Origin: JBBDMX01 sp040878035
GTDB taxonomy: Bacteria; Planctomycetota; Phycisphaerae; Phycisphaerales; Phycisphaeraceae
Assembly: GCA_040878035.1 (NCBI GenBank)
Contig: JBBDMX010000088.1
Coordinates: 8,150 to 72,149 of the forward strand
Reading direction: 5' to 3'
Length of the DNA: 64,000 nt
In this document: positions 7,460 through 20,600 of the stretch, piece by piece
Layout of the letters: the number at the start of each line of letters is the position of its first letter
Position numbering within the stretch: position 1 is the first letter of the stretch
Program-made: the position numbers and the translations under genes
Notes under the pieces: generated by a model
Databases searched by the model: none
Told to the model about the DNA's origin: nothing
What the model saw: the letters and a program-made list of their open reading frames with translations, nothing else

Positions 7460-10400
7460 ATGGCCAGCTCGTCCAATCAGTTCGTTCACCTGCACGTTCA
7501 CAGTCAGTACAGCCTGCTCGACGGCGCCTGCCGCACCGCCGCGCTGGTCAGCCGCGCCAAAGCTCTGGGCCAGTCGGCGGTGGCGATCACGGACCATGGC
7601 TGCCTCTTTGGCGTCATCGACTTCTACCAGAAGGCCGTGGACCAGGGCATCAAGCCCATCATCGGCATCGAAGCCTACATGGCCGCCGGCTCACGACGCG
7701 ACCGCACCTCCACCGGCGTCAAGGACGGCGGCTATCACCTGCTCCTGTTGGCGGAAAACCTCACCGGCTACCAGAACCTGCTCAAGCTCGGCTCCATCGC
7801 CTACACCGAGGGCTACTACTACAAGCCACGCATCGACAAGGAAGTGCTCCAGGCCCATCGCGAAGGGCTCATCGCCACCAGTGCTTGTCTCGGCGGCGAG
7901 ATTCCCTCGGCCCTGCTGGCGGACAACCGCAAACGCGCCAAGGAAATCGCCCAGCAGTACCTGGAGGTCTTCGGCGCCAACCACTTCTTCATCGAGCTGC
8001 AAAAGCACATCCGCGAACAGGACCAGGTGAACCCCGAGCTGATGGACCTGGCGGATCGCCTGGGCATCGGCACGGTGGCGACCAACGACGTGCACTTCCT
8101 CATGGCTGACGATCACGCGCCGCACGACGCCCTCTGCTGCATCGCCACGGGCAAGTTGCTCTCCGATGAATCGCGGATGAAGTACCCGACGCAGTTGTAC
8201 CTGCGCTCCGGCGAGGAAATGTACGCCGCGATGGATCACCCCAAATGGCAGGCGGCGTGTGAGAATACGCTGACCATCGCGGCGCGGTGCAACGTCGAGT
8301 TGAATTTCAAGGCGAATCACGCCCCGGTGGTGAAGATCCAACGCACGGACGATGCCAGCCGCTTGCGGCTTCGCGCAGACACCGGTAAAGACCAGGACAG
8401 CGGAACACCGGACGCCGGCGCGAAGCCGCAAGCGGCTATGGGCTCCACCGAGTGGTTCACCGACTTCTGTTCGCAGTTTCAGCTCAAGCCCTTCGATGAA
8501 CATCACGACCGCGACTTGACCAAGGGCCAGCTCAAGGCCGCCTGCGATAGCGCCCTACGCGAGCTGACCGAGGCCGGCGCCATCTGGCGCTACGGCAAGG
8601 ACGGCATTACCGAGGTGTATCGCCAGCGCATCGAGCGCGAACTCAAAGTGCTGGCAGACAAGAGCATCTCGGCGTACTTCCTGATCGTGTGGGACTTCGT
8701 AAACGAGGCTCACCGCCGCGGCATTCCCGCCAACGCCAGAGGCTCCGGCGTCGCCACCATGGTGGGCTATTGCCTGGGCATGTCCAACGCCTGCCCGGTC
8801 AGATACGGCCTGCTGTTCGAGCGCTTCACCGACCCCGACCGCTCGGAATACCCCGACATCGACATCGACATCTGCCAGGACGGCCGGCAGGAGATCATCG
8901 AGTACGTGCGGCAGAAATACGGCCACGTGGCCCAGATCATCACCTTCGGGTCGCTCAAGGCGCGGGCGGCGCTGCGCGACGTGGGCCGGGTGCTCAACGT
9001 GCCCTTGCCCGAAGTGGACAAAATCTGCAAGCTCGTGGGCGACGGCCTGGGCACCACCATCGGCCAGGCGCTCAAGCAGGAGCCCGACCTTCAGCAGCTT
9101 TACCGCGACAACCCGGTGCATCGCCAGATGATCGACACGGCCCAGCGCATCGAGGGCCTGTCGCGCCATGCGGGCGTGCATGCCGCCGGGGTCATCGTCG
9201 CCACCCAGCCGCTGGACAACATCGTGCCCCTGGCGATCAGCCGGCAGGGCGAGCGCGACCAGGTCATCACGCAATGGGACGGCCCGACGTGCGAAAAAGT
9301 CGGCCTGCTCAAGATGGACTTCCTGGGCCTGCGCACGCTGTCGATCATCGAACGCGCCAAACAACTCATCCGCGCCACGCTGGCACCGGAAGCGATTGGC
9401 AGCACGGTCAGCGCAAATCCGAAATCCGAAATCCGAAATCCGAAATCTGACTCTGATCCTCTCGACCTCGACCGCCTGACCTACGACGACCAGCAAGTCC
9501 TGGACCTCTTCCGCCGCGGGGAAACCGCCGGCGTGTTCCAGTTTGAATCCGGCGGCATGCGCAACCTGCTGGTGGCGATGAAGCCCGACCGCCTCGAGGA
9601 CCTGATCGCCGCCAACGCCTTGTTCCGGCCTGGGCCGATGGACCTGATCCCCGACTACTGCGACCGCAAGCATGGCCGCAAGCAGGTGCCCGCGGCGCAC
9701 CCGATCGTCGAGGAGTTCACCCGCGAAACGCATGGCATCATGGTCTACCAGGAACAGGTCATGCAGATCGTGCACGGCCTGGGCGGCATCCCGCTCCGCG
9801 CCGCCTACACCCTGATCAAGAACATCAGCAAGAAGAAGCAGAAAGACATCGACGCGGTGCGCCCGACCTTCGTGCAGGGCGCCGAGGAGAAGGGCCTGAC
9901 CCGCAAGGAGGCCGACGACCTCTTCGAGTTGATCCTCAAGTTCGCCGGCTACGGCTTTAACAAGTCGCACTCCACCGGCTACGCGATCATCGCCTACCAG
10001 ACCGCGTACCTCAAGACCTACTTCCCCGTGCAGTACATGGCGGCGGTGCTCACCTACGAATCGGTCAGCACTGAAAAGGTCGTCGAATACTGCGACGAGT
10101 GCCGGCGTGTCTTACGTCCCAATGGTGTGCGCGGCGTTGAAGTCAAAGCGCCGGACATCAATCTCAGCGACGTGGCGTTCACCGTCGTCTTCGATAAGGG
10201 CGAGCCCCCGGAGCCGCATGACCCCAACCATGGGCACATCCGCTTCGGCCTGTCAGCGGTCAAAGGCGTGGGTGACAAGGCCATCGGCGCCATCATCGAC
10301 GCCCGCAAGAAGGAAGGCCCCTTCAAGAGCCTCTACGACTTTGCCGAGCGCGTCCCGCTGGGCAGCGTGAACCGCGCCACCATCGACGCCCTGATCAAGT

Positions 10401-11491
10401 GCGGCGCCTTTGACTCCGTGCATGGCCAGGATCAGCGTGCGGCGATGATCGAGGCCCTGGACAGCGCCATCGCCGCCGGCCAACGCGCCGCCGCCGATCG
10501 AGATTCAGGCCAACTGAACATGTTCGGCCTCGCCGGCGCCTCCCCTTCCGATAAATCCGAAATCCGAAGTCCGAAATCCGAAATCACCCTCTCCCGCACC
10601 GCACCATGGTCCGGCCACGACCAACTCGCCTTCGAGAAAGGCGTCTTGGGCTTCTACCTCTCCAGTCACCCCCTGGACCAGCATCGAGACACGATTCGCC
10701 GCTTCGCCAACGCCAACTGCGGCGATGTGGATCGCCTGGCGGCGGAGGTCGAAGTCGTGCTCGGCGGCATGCTCACCCGCGTGCGCAACACCGTGGTCAA
10801 GAACGGCAAGAGCGCGGGATCCAAAATGGCCATGATCACCATCGAGGACCACACCGGCCCCATCGAGGGCGTGGTCTTCTCCGACGCCTACGCCACCTTC
10901 AAGGACCTGATCGTGCAGGATGCCATGGTCTTCCTGCGCGGCCGAATCGACCGCAAACGCGAGCGACCCAGCGTGGTCGTCAACCAGGTCTACCGCATCG
11001 ACGAAGCGGCGGCACAACTGACGCAAGCCGTGAAGATCGTGCTGCGTGATGACTCCCCTCTCCCCCGGGGAGAGGGTGGCCAAGGCTTTGCGAGGCCGGG
11101 TGAGGGGAGCCACGGCGTAGCGCAACTCACGAATGAGCACAGCGTCACCCGCGACGACCTGATGCGCTTGAAAGAACTCCTCCGCGTCGCCGCCACCGGC
11201 AACGGCAATCGCCGCGCCACGGTCGTGCTGGAAGTGCATCAAGCCGAGCAGGTCATCCAGCTACGCCTCAACAACGCCCGCATCGCGGTGGAAAGTGACT
11301 TCCCGCAGCGTGTCGCCCGCGTACTGCATCACGAAAGCGACCAACCGTGCTGCGAACTCCAAGGCCCGCCGCGATTGCTCGGCCGCGCCACCGCCAATGT
11401 GCTGCACAATGACAGTGCTCCGCGGCAACGGCTGGAGCGCCAGAGCGCCTCTGCTCCTGAAGAATTCTGCGCGTCGATTGATCGGTACTGA
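7460..11491 (+). CDS. dnaE: DNA polymerase III alpha subunit
   Basis: A 1343-residue replicative polymerase. Domains in order are the N-terminal PHP domain (FVHLHVHSQYSLLDGA, VAITDHGCLFG, ATNDVHFL, metal ligands intact), the polymerase core with catalytic aspartates around residues 466-470 (YPDIDIDICQDGR), the finger region, tandem helix-hairpin-helix, and an OB fold (VEVVLGGMLTRVRN). The ATG at 7460 follows a GGAG-like site and precedes the PHP motif directly. The protein is longer than E. coli DnaE (1160) partly because of four in-frame repeat copies, at residues about 300-326, 652-664, 1031-1042 and 1198-1217. The last 90 residues resemble no domain I know. Confidence 0.96.
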   Translation: MASSSNQFVHLHVHSQYSLLDGACRTAALVSRAKALGQSAVAITDHGCLFGVIDFYQKAVDQGIKPIIGIEAYMAAGSRRDRTSTGVKDGGYHLLLLAENLTGYQNLLKLGSIAYTEGYYYKPRIDKEVLQAHREGLIATSACLGGEIPSALLADNRKRAKEIAQQYLEVFGANHFFIELQKHIREQDQVNPELMDLADRLGIGTVATNDVHFLMADDHAPHDALCCIATGKLLSDESRMKYPTQLYLRSGEEMYAAMDHPKWQAACENTLTIAARCNVELNFKANHAPVVKIQRTDDASRLRLRADTGKDQDSGTPDAGAKPQAAMGSTEWFTDFCSQFQLKPFDEHHDRDLTKGQLKAACDSALRELTEAGAIWRYGKDGITEVYRQRIERELKVLADKSISAYFLIVWDFVNEAHRRGIPANARGSGVATMVGYCLGMSNACPVRYGLLFERFTDPDRSEYPDIDIDICQDGRQEIIEYVRQKYGHVAQIITFGSLKARAALRDVGRVLNVPLPEVDKICKLVGDGLGTTIGQALKQEPDLQQLYRDNPVHRQMIDTAQRIEGLSRHAGVHAAGVIVATQPLDNIVPLAISRQGERDQVITQWDGPTCEKVGLLKMDFLGLRTLSIIERAKQLIRATLAPEAIGSTVSANPKSEIRNPKSDSDPLDLDRLTYDDQQVLDLFRRGETAGVFQFESGGMRNLLVAMKPDRLEDLIAANALFRPGPMDLIPDYCDRKHGRKQVPAAHPIVEEFTRETHGIMVYQEQVMQIVHGLGGIPLRAAYTLIKNISKKKQKDIDAVRPTFVQGAEEKGLTRKEADDLFELILKFAGYGFNKSHSTGYAIIAYQTAYLKTYFPVQYMAAVLTYESVSTEKVVEYCDECRRVLRPNGVRGVEVKAPDINLSDVAFTVVFDKGEPPEPHDPNHGHIRFGLSAVKGVGDKAIGAIIDARKKEGPFKSLYDFAERVPLGSVNRATIDALIKCGAFDSVHGQDQRAAMIEALDSAIAAGQRAAADRDSGQLNMFGLAGASPSDKSEIRSPKSEITLSRTAPWSGHDQLAFEKGVLGFYLSSHPLDQHRDTIRRFANANCGDVDRLAAEVEVVLGGMLTRVRNTVVKNGKSAGSKMAMITIEDHTGPIEGVVFSDAYATFKDLIVQDAMVFLRGRIDRKRERPSVVVNQVYRIDEAAAQLTQAVKIVLRDDSPLPRGEGGQGFARPGEGSHGVAQLTNEHSVTRDDLMRLKELLRVAATGNGNRRATVVLEVHQAEQVIQLRLNNARIAVESDFPQRVARVLHHESDQPCCELQGPPRLLGRATANVLHNDSAPRQRLERQSASAPEEFCASIDRY
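8357..8437. repeat. In-frame repeat 1 in dnaE: 20-bp perfect inverted repeat
   Basis: AGCCGCTTGCGGCTTCGCGC at 8357-8376 pairs perfectly with its complement at 8418-8437. The AAGCCGCAAGCGGCTT word also forms the core of intergenic elements at about 16795, 25950 and 26957. Here it encodes residues about 300-326, a polar stretch between the PHP domain and the polymerase core. Confidence 0.85.
9415..9447. repeat. In-frame repeat 2 in dnaE: (AAATCCG)n tandem
   Basis: Tandem copies of a 7-base unit that recurs between genes (29614-29686, 56104-56187, 56715-56748), a second time in dnaE and once in mnmG. It encodes NPKSEIRNPKS-like residues. Confidence 0.85.
10553..10585. repeat. In-frame repeat 3 in dnaE: (AAATCCG)n tandem
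   Basis: Second copy of the AAATCCG tandem in the same gene. It encodes KSEIRSPKSEI and lies just before the OB-fold region. Confidence 0.85.
11052..11108. repeat. In-frame repeat 4 in dnaE: half of the CTCTCCC...GGGAGAGGG element
   Basis: About 57 bases of the element found whole at 19866-20055, 42831-43018 and 52671-52856. It encodes DSPLPRGEGGQGFARPGEGS near the C-terminus. Confidence 0.85.
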
Positions 11492-11597
11492 AACCAAGCC
11501 CCCCCATGCCACGTCTTGTGGGCTTGCCGGGGATAGCACGACACCATACGCCGGGGCCGAGACGGCCCGGCTCGCTGGCGCTCACCCGCTTTTCAGG

Positions 11598-14483
<2,886 letters not shown>

Positions 14484-14552
14484 GATCGTGCTTCCTTGAT
14501 GGCGTTGCGGCTATGACGACCGAGTTTCATATGGTAGCAGAGCGCCGCGCCA

Positions 14553-14749
14553 GGTCAGAGCCGCGCGGCGTAAGCCCACGGTTGGCGGTCCAAGTCAGAG
14601 CCGCGCGGCGTAAGTCCGCGGTTGGCGGTCCAGGTCAGAGCCGCGCGGCGTAAGCCCGCGGTTGGACGCCTGGGGAGGCCCGTCCGCGGGCTTACGCCGC
14701 GCGGCTCTGATTCGTTCAAAGTCCGCGGGCTTACGCCGCGCGGCTCTGA
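14553..14749. repeat. Array of five copies of AGAGCCGCGCGGCGTAAGCC
   Basis: Three direct copies spaced 40 bases apart (about 14558, 14598, 14638) are followed by two inverted copies (about 14683-14709 and 14721-14748). The array fills the gap between the acnA start and the end of the TPR gene. The same word recurs at 25714-25741, 49844-49905, 51400-51530 and inside mnmG (63335-63403). Confidence 0.9.
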
Positions 14750-14763
14750 AGATCTGGCCACGT

Positions 14764-16641
14764 TCAGCGCCCGTTGCGGGCCGTGCCGTCCAGGCCTTGC
14801 ATCAGGTCGCGGTATTCGCGCAGGCCCGGGACGTGGCGCGGCTGGAGGCGCAGGAGATGCTCGTAATGCGCCAGCGCCTGGTGCAGGTTGCCGCGGCGGA
14901 TTTCCAGCCGCGCCAGGCTGTAGATCGTCTGCGGATCGTCCGGCGCCTGGCACACGGCCTTCTTCAAATGCGCCTGGGCCGCGTCCAGTTCGCCGCGCTG
15001 CAGCGCCATGGTCGCCAACTGGTTCAAGGCATCGACATCGTCGGGCGCCAGGTTCAGGAGTTGACGATACTGGGCCTCGGCTCGGCCGGGCTGGCCCTCC
15101 AGCAACAGCGCCACCGCCAGTTGCCGCCGCGCTTGGCGCGACTGGGGCCGATAGTCCGCCACGCGCTCCAGCCAGAACAGCGCCGAGCGGGTGTCCGAAG
15201 CGTCCATCAGCGCCGCGGCGTACTGGTACTGCGCCACGGGATTGCCCAGTTGCCGCTTCAAGTCCGCCAGGCGCAGGCTCGCCATGTCTTTGGCGGCCTG
15301 GTTGTGCACAAAGACCACCACGACCATGACCACCACGCCCAGGGCCACGGGGATGATCGCCAGGGCCCGGCGGCGCAGCGAGCCGGCCACCAGGTGATCC
15401 AGAAACGACGCCAGCACCATCACCGCCGCCAGCGTGAACGGCGGCATGAATCGGTTGGCGCAGTAGATCGGCCCGGGCAGGATCAGGTTGCTCGCCAGCA
15501 GGTAGTAGCCCAGCCCCAGCGTCATCGGGATCGCCATCCACTGCCGCTGTCGCAGCCACACCACCAGGGCGATGACGCTGGCGACGATCACCATCAGGCC
15601 GACGAGCGTGGAGGCACTGGTCCACCCGGGCAGCGTGCCGGGGATGGTGCCAAAGGACAGGTCGGGCGCGAAGAGCTGCTTGGTGTAATAGCCGGCGCGG
15701 GAGATGGCCGGCGCCAGGCGCTCAAGAAAGCCCATGCTCAAGAGCGGATTGGTGGTCAGGTCGAGATTGGGATCGGTCAGGGGACGTTGCCAGCCGATGG
15801 CGGCGGTGCGGCCCAGGGCATAGAGCAGCAGAGGCGCACCCAGCAGCGTGGCCGTGGCCAGATGCACGCGGCGCGGCGTCTCTTCCGCCGGCGTGTGCGT
15901 GTGCACAAAATGCAGCCACCACGCCCGGCCCTGGCCGCAGTCGCGCGGCAGGTACGCCTGCACCAACGCCAAGGGCGCCAGCAGCAAACCCATCGTGTCC
16001 GACCCCACCGCCAGAAGCGCAAAGAGAAACGCCGCCAGCATTCGCCCCTGCGTCCATCGGCCGTGGTAGATCGCCCAACTCTGCTGCCAGGCGAAGCCCA
16101 CGATGCCCAGCATGGCCAGCAGTTGCGCCCGGCCGACGATCAGGTTGATCGACTCGTAGTTGGTGGGATGGGCGACTAAGAGGAAGGCCGCCAGCCAGGC
16201 GACGGCACTGTTGACGTAGCGGGAGAGCCACAGGGCGGTGATCCAGCCGATGCAGGCCAGGATGAGCACATTGACGACGCGATAGGCGGGCGGGCCGACG
16301 GGACCGGCGACGGTGGCATTGAGCAGATACGACGCGGTGACGATGGGCCGGTATTGCTGCGCGCCCATGGATTCCCCGGCGCCCGCGTCGCTGCGCCAGA
16401 GCCAGGCCAACGGCTGGTCGATCGACATGCCGGGAACCAATTCGGGGGCAACGCTGGGGGGCGCCCCGGGGGCGGGGGGCACACCGGGGGCGGGGGCCAA
16501 TCCGGGGGCGCCCAGCAGCACGTGTTGGTCTTCGGTCAGGAACGGGTTCTGGAGCGCATTGGAGTACATCGCCGCGACCACGACCAGCATGGCCACGGGC
16601 AGGTAGATGCGCAGCGCCAGATTTGAACTGCTCCGTTTCAT
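14764..16641 (-). CDS. TMTC-like membrane protein with C-terminal TPR repeats
   Basis: A 625-residue protein. About 10 hydrophobic helices cover residues 10-450, followed by four to five TPR units (QYQYAAALMDASDTRSALFW; PGRAEAQYRQLLNLAPDDVD; GELDAAQAHLKKAV; GNLHQALAHYEHLLRLQP). Motifs PFLTEDQHVLL, YRPIVTASYLLN and INLIVGRAQLLAML match the layout of TMTC/PMT-type glycosyltransferase-like proteins, which use polyprenyl-linked sugars. The acceptor and sugar are unknown. Residues 45-65 are a short Pro/Ala/Gly repeat (about 16440-16512 on the DNA). It stands alone, with repeats on both sides. Confidence 0.75.
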   Translation of the reverse strand: MKRSSSNLALRIYLPVAMLVVVAAMYSNALQNPFLTEDQHVLLGAPGLAPAPGVPPAPGAPPSVAPELVPGMSIDQPLAWLWRSDAGAGESMGAQQYRPIVTASYLLNATVAGPVGPPAYRVVNVLILACIGWITALWLSRYVNSAVAWLAAFLLVAHPTNYESINLIVGRAQLLAMLGIVGFAWQQSWAIYHGRWTQGRMLAAFLFALLAVGSDTMGLLLAPLALVQAYLPRDCGQGRAWWLHFVHTHTPAEETPRRVHLATATLLGAPLLLYALGRTAAIGWQRPLTDPNLDLTTNPLLSMGFLERLAPAISRAGYYTKQLFAPDLSFGTIPGTLPGWTSASTLVGLMVIVASVIALVVWLRQRQWMAIPMTLGLGYYLLASNLILPGPIYCANRFMPPFTLAAVMVLASFLDHLVAGSLRRRALAIIPVALGVVVMVVVVFVHNQAAKDMASLRLADLKRQLGNPVAQYQYAAALMDASDTRSALFWLERVADYRPQSRQARRQLAVALLLEGQPGRAEAQYRQLLNLAPDDVDALNQLATMALQRGELDAAQAHLKKAVCQAPDDPQTIYSLARLEIRRGNLHQALAHYEHLLRLQPRHVPGLREYRDLMQGLDGTARNGR

Positions 16642-16752
16642 AGGGGCAAAGCCGACGACGGCGATACCGTCGTGTAGGCCACGAACTCCCTGGTTATCGC
16701 CCCATTAAGCATCGGTCAAATGGACCGCATGGTCGAGTCTGCCTTCCTTCCA

Positions 16753-16905
16753 AAGAGGGAACAGGGATGGACATGATAAACATGATTAATGGATGCTAAG
16801 CCGCAAGCGGCTTGCTCCATCAAAAATCAATCATGTCCATCATGTCCATCCCTGTTCCCTCTTCTTTTCCTAATCCGTGTTCATCCGTGTTACCTCTTCA
16901 ACACC
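16753..16905. repeat. Nested snap-back repeat (GGGATGGACATGATAAACATG family)
   Basis: The arm GGGAACAGGGATGG (16757-16770) pairs with CCATCCCTGTTCCC (16846-16859). Inside is an AACATGATTA/AATCATGTCC arm, and the core is the AAGCCGCAAGCGGCTT hairpin. A fuller copy with one more outer arm lies at 26873-27064. The 3' end of nth at 16890 runs into the flanking CATCCGTGTTACC word. Confidence 0.85.
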
Positions 16906-17579
16906 ACGCCCACCTTCGGACAGCGCTCTACCAGCGGGCAGGTTTCGCACGCCGGCTTGCGCGCCGTGCAGATGCGCCGGCCATGGAAGATCAGCAGATG
17001 CGCCCACAGCGTCCAGCGCGAGCGCTCCAGCATCACCATCAATTCCTGCTCGATCTTCTTCGGATCCATCATTCTGGTCAGGCCCATGCGCCGCGACAGG
17101 CGCTGCACGTGCGTGTCCACCACCACGCCTTCGCTCTTGCCAAAGGCATTGCCCAGCACCACGTTGGCCGTCTTCCGCGCCACACCCGGAAGTTCGAGCA
17201 GCTCATCCATCGTGTCGGGCACGCGCCCGCCGTGCTTCTCCACGATCAGCCGGCTGGCGCCCTGGATCGCCTTGGCCTTGTTGCGAAAAAAGCCCGTGCT
17301 CTTGATCGCGTTCTCGATGTCCGTCAGCTTGGCGGCCACAAACGCCTTGGGCGAGGGGAACTGCGCAAACAGGCCGGGCGTGACCATATTCACGCGCACG
17401 TCCGTGCACTGGGCCGAGAGGATCGTCGCCACCAGCAGCTCGAACGGGTTGCCGTGCACCAGCGCGCAATGGGCATCCGGATACTGCTTCACCAGCCGGT
17501 CGTAATACCACGCGGCGAGCTCACGCCTGGCGGCGCGACTCCGCGGCACCGAAGGATGCACAAGCTTTGAGGCTACCAT
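16890..17579 (-). CDS. nth: Endonuclease III (DNA glycosylase/AP lyase)
   Basis: A 229-residue base-excision repair enzyme. It shows the helix-hairpin-helix LPGVARKTANVVLGNAFG with the catalytic Lys in RKTAN, the catalytic Asp in VVVDTHVQRLS, and the C-terminal cluster motif C-x6-C-x2-C-x5-C (CTARKPACETCPLVERC). Length is close to E. coli Nth (211). The start at 17579 is the only upstream ATG before conserved sequence, with about 15 unconserved residues. It is divergent from the large secreted protein gene; the two starts are 45 bases apart. Confidence 0.96.
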   Translation of the reverse strand: MVASKLVHPSVPRSRAARRELAAWYYDRLVKQYPDAHCALVHGNPFELLVATILSAQCTDVRVNMVTPGLFAQFPSPKAFVAAKLTDIENAIKSTGFFRNKAKAIQGASRLIVEKHGGRVPDTMDELLELPGVARKTANVVLGNAFGKSEGVVVDTHVQRLSRRMGLTRMMDPKKIEQELMVMLERSRWTLWAHLLIFHGRRICTARKPACETCPLVERCPKVGVVLKR

Positions 17580-17624
17580 GCGCTAACCCCCAATCCTCAA
17601 GCCAGTCTACCGTAAAATGCCGCC

Positions 17625-20600
17625 ATGCCTCGCCTTTCACTCATCGCCCTGATCCTGGCCACCGTCGCCCTCCCCACCGGCGCCGCCGACACCCTTAGCA
17701 TCCCCATCGCCCGCGATACCTGGGTCTCGGACTACCACGATGACAAGAACGATGAACGCCACGGCAACAACGGCGGCGACACCCGCCTCAAAACCAAGGG
17801 CAGCCAGGAACTGGTCCTGCTCGACATCGACCCGGCCCAGATCGCACAAACCAAGCGGGTCATCACCCACGTCACGCTGCACCTGCACACGCGCGGCGAT
17901 CAACCGCAACGCCGCGTCACCGTCTCCACGCTCGCCACCCCCTGGAACGAAGGCACCGCCCGCGGGTACGCGCCGCAGGCCGGCAGCGCCACCTTCAACC
18001 AGGCGATGCGTGGCCAGCGCGACTGGGCCTATCCCCAGGGTGACCTCACCACCGCATCGCTGGGTCAGGGTCACACGATCTGGAGTTTCGCCGACGCCAC
18101 TGGCCCCGACGCCGCCGGCTGGCAGACCATTCGCGTCGAGCCGCGCGTGCTGGCCGCACGCCTCGCCGGCATCAGCCAGGGGTTCGTCGTCATGGACGAC
18201 ACCGGCTCGGAATACCAGCGTGACGGCGAAAAGTTCACCTACCACCTCTTTCCCAACCGCTGGCTCGACAGCCGCGAGTCGGGCCGCAACACCGCGCCCT
18301 ATTTCACGGTGACGCTGGGTGATCGCGACGACCAACCCCCGCTGGCGGTCACGGATATGGCATTCAGCACCCAAGCCCGGCCATGCGAGTCCTCTCGCTT
18401 GGCCGGGATCGATCGCCCGCCGCTTGAACCCTTGCCCCCAAGCCAGGCGATCATCTCCTGGCTCACGCCGCGCGACCACGGCCCGGCGGGCACCCTGGGT
18501 TTCCACGTGATGCTCACGCGGCACCGTGACGTAAAGAAGATGGATGTGCCGCGTTACCTGATCCCCATGGCCGGCCAACCCGGCCAACCCGGTCCATCCG
18601 GGGGGCGCGTGACCCTGCACCTGCGCGACATGGACCTGCGGCCGGGCGAGGCGGTCACGCTCGCCATCGCCGCCGTCGATGCCGTGGGCAACATCGGCCC
18701 GGCGGCCACGGTGCAGGGCCGCGTGTCGGACCACGCCGCGCCGCAACTGCCGCCCGCCCCGGCACAGCCATTCACTCAACAAGCTCCCCTGCCCACCTTC
18801 GCCGGCCTCAAGATCGCCATCATCGACCCGCTGGACAAGGTTCAACCCATCACCGGCAAGCTGATTCCCGCGCACGAGCCGGGTTACCTCGCCGCCAATC
18901 ACCTCTGGTCCGCCAAGGATCGCGTGATCCGCCTCTATGCCGCCCGTAACGAATTCGTTGCCTTCCAACTGCTGTTGGAAGGCGAGGCAAATGACCTGCA
19001 AATCGACCTCAAATCGCCGTGGCAAAACGCCGCGAATCTGCCCGCCGGCGCCGCCGGCCTGATGCGACTGGCATACGTTGACACCGATGCCGGCCCGCTG
19101 CCCGATCCGCTTGTACCCGTCGTTGCCGCCATCGCAGTTCCCAACAAGGGCCATCGCTTTGCCGCCTTTCTTGCCGACCTCTATGTACCGCACGACGCCA
19201 AGCCCGGCGTGCATCGCGGCAGCCTTGTGCTCACGCACGATCAGCAGCGACTGGAGATTCCCATCGAGCTGCACGTGTGGCCCTTCACCCTGCCCGATCG
19301 TCTGTCGTTCCTGCCGGAGATGAACTGCTACGGCTTACCATCTCCGCCGCTCGAGGTGGCGTACTATCGGCTGGCACACGTGCACCGCACGTGCCTCAAT
19401 CGCCTGCCCTACAACTGGCGCGGCCAGGTGCACGACCTGGCGCCCAAGTGGGACGGCCAACGCTTCGACTGGACCGACTACAACAAGCGATTCGGCCCGC
19501 TGGTCGACGGCTCGGCGTTCGCCGACCTGCCCCGCGCAAGCATGCCCGTCGATGTGTTCTACCTGCCGCTCAATGAAAACTGGCCGATGGACATCGAGCG
19601 CGGCTTCGGCGGGGGGTACTGGCCCGAAAATGCCCTGACACCGGAGTATCGCCAGCAATTCGTTTCGGCGGTCCGCCAGTTCGCCCTGCATTTTGCGCAG
19701 AAGAATTGGACGCGAACGCAGGCTGAGTTCTATCTCAACGGCAAGGTCTACAATAAGCGTCCCGGCTGGAGCAGGGCATCGTCGCCATGGGTCTTTGACG
19801 AGCCGGTGAACACGCAGGATTTCTGGGCCTTACGCTGGTATGGCCAGGCGTTCAAGGAAGGCGCCGACCCCCTCTCCCTTGGGGAGAGGGCTGGGGTGAG
19901 GGCGCCACCAGATGACGCGCAGCCACCGGAAAACACGAAAGCACCGGGTGGACGTGCATCCGATGGATTGAGTCCCAGTTCACCCCGCGCTACGCCCCAC
20001 GCACCCTCACCCGGCCTCGAAGACTCGGCCACCCTCTCCCAGGGGGAGAGGGGGCTCGTCTTCCGCGCCGACATCTCCCGCCCGCAATGGCAACGCGACA
20101 TCCTCGACGAGGTCCTGGACGTCAACGTCGTCGGCGGCGCCTTCCGCCAGCACCGCCGCACCGTGAGGGATCGCGCCGCCCGTCACCCGCAACTGGTCAT
20201 CAACTACGGCAGCGCCAACCCGATCGCCGAATCCAATGTGCAGCCCGCCGCCTGGTGCCTCGAAGCCTGGAGCCTGGGCGCCGACGGCGTGCTGCCCTGG
20301 CAAACCGTCGGCAACGAGCAATCCTGGCAGAAGGCCGACACGCTGTCGCTTTTCTATCCGCCGCGCGATGAAATCAAGCACCCGCTGCCGAGCATTCGCC
20401 TCAAAGCCTTTCGCCGCGGGCAGCAGGATGTCGAGTACCTGACACTGCTGATGAAAGCCACGCGCCAGCCGCGCTGGGCGGTGGCGCAGGCGCTGCATGA
20501 TGCCCAAAAGCTCGACGGTCGCACGCCCGGCGCCGATCCCGATGTCGCCCAGGCCCCGCGCTTCGACGGCATCGATCCCGCGGCCCTCTGGCAGCTGCGC

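Noticed and set aside
16642..16889. Possible tRNA or small RNA gene in the structured gap before nth
   Set aside because: The fold is fully explained by the nested repeat that recurs at 26873; no cloverleaf or CCA end.
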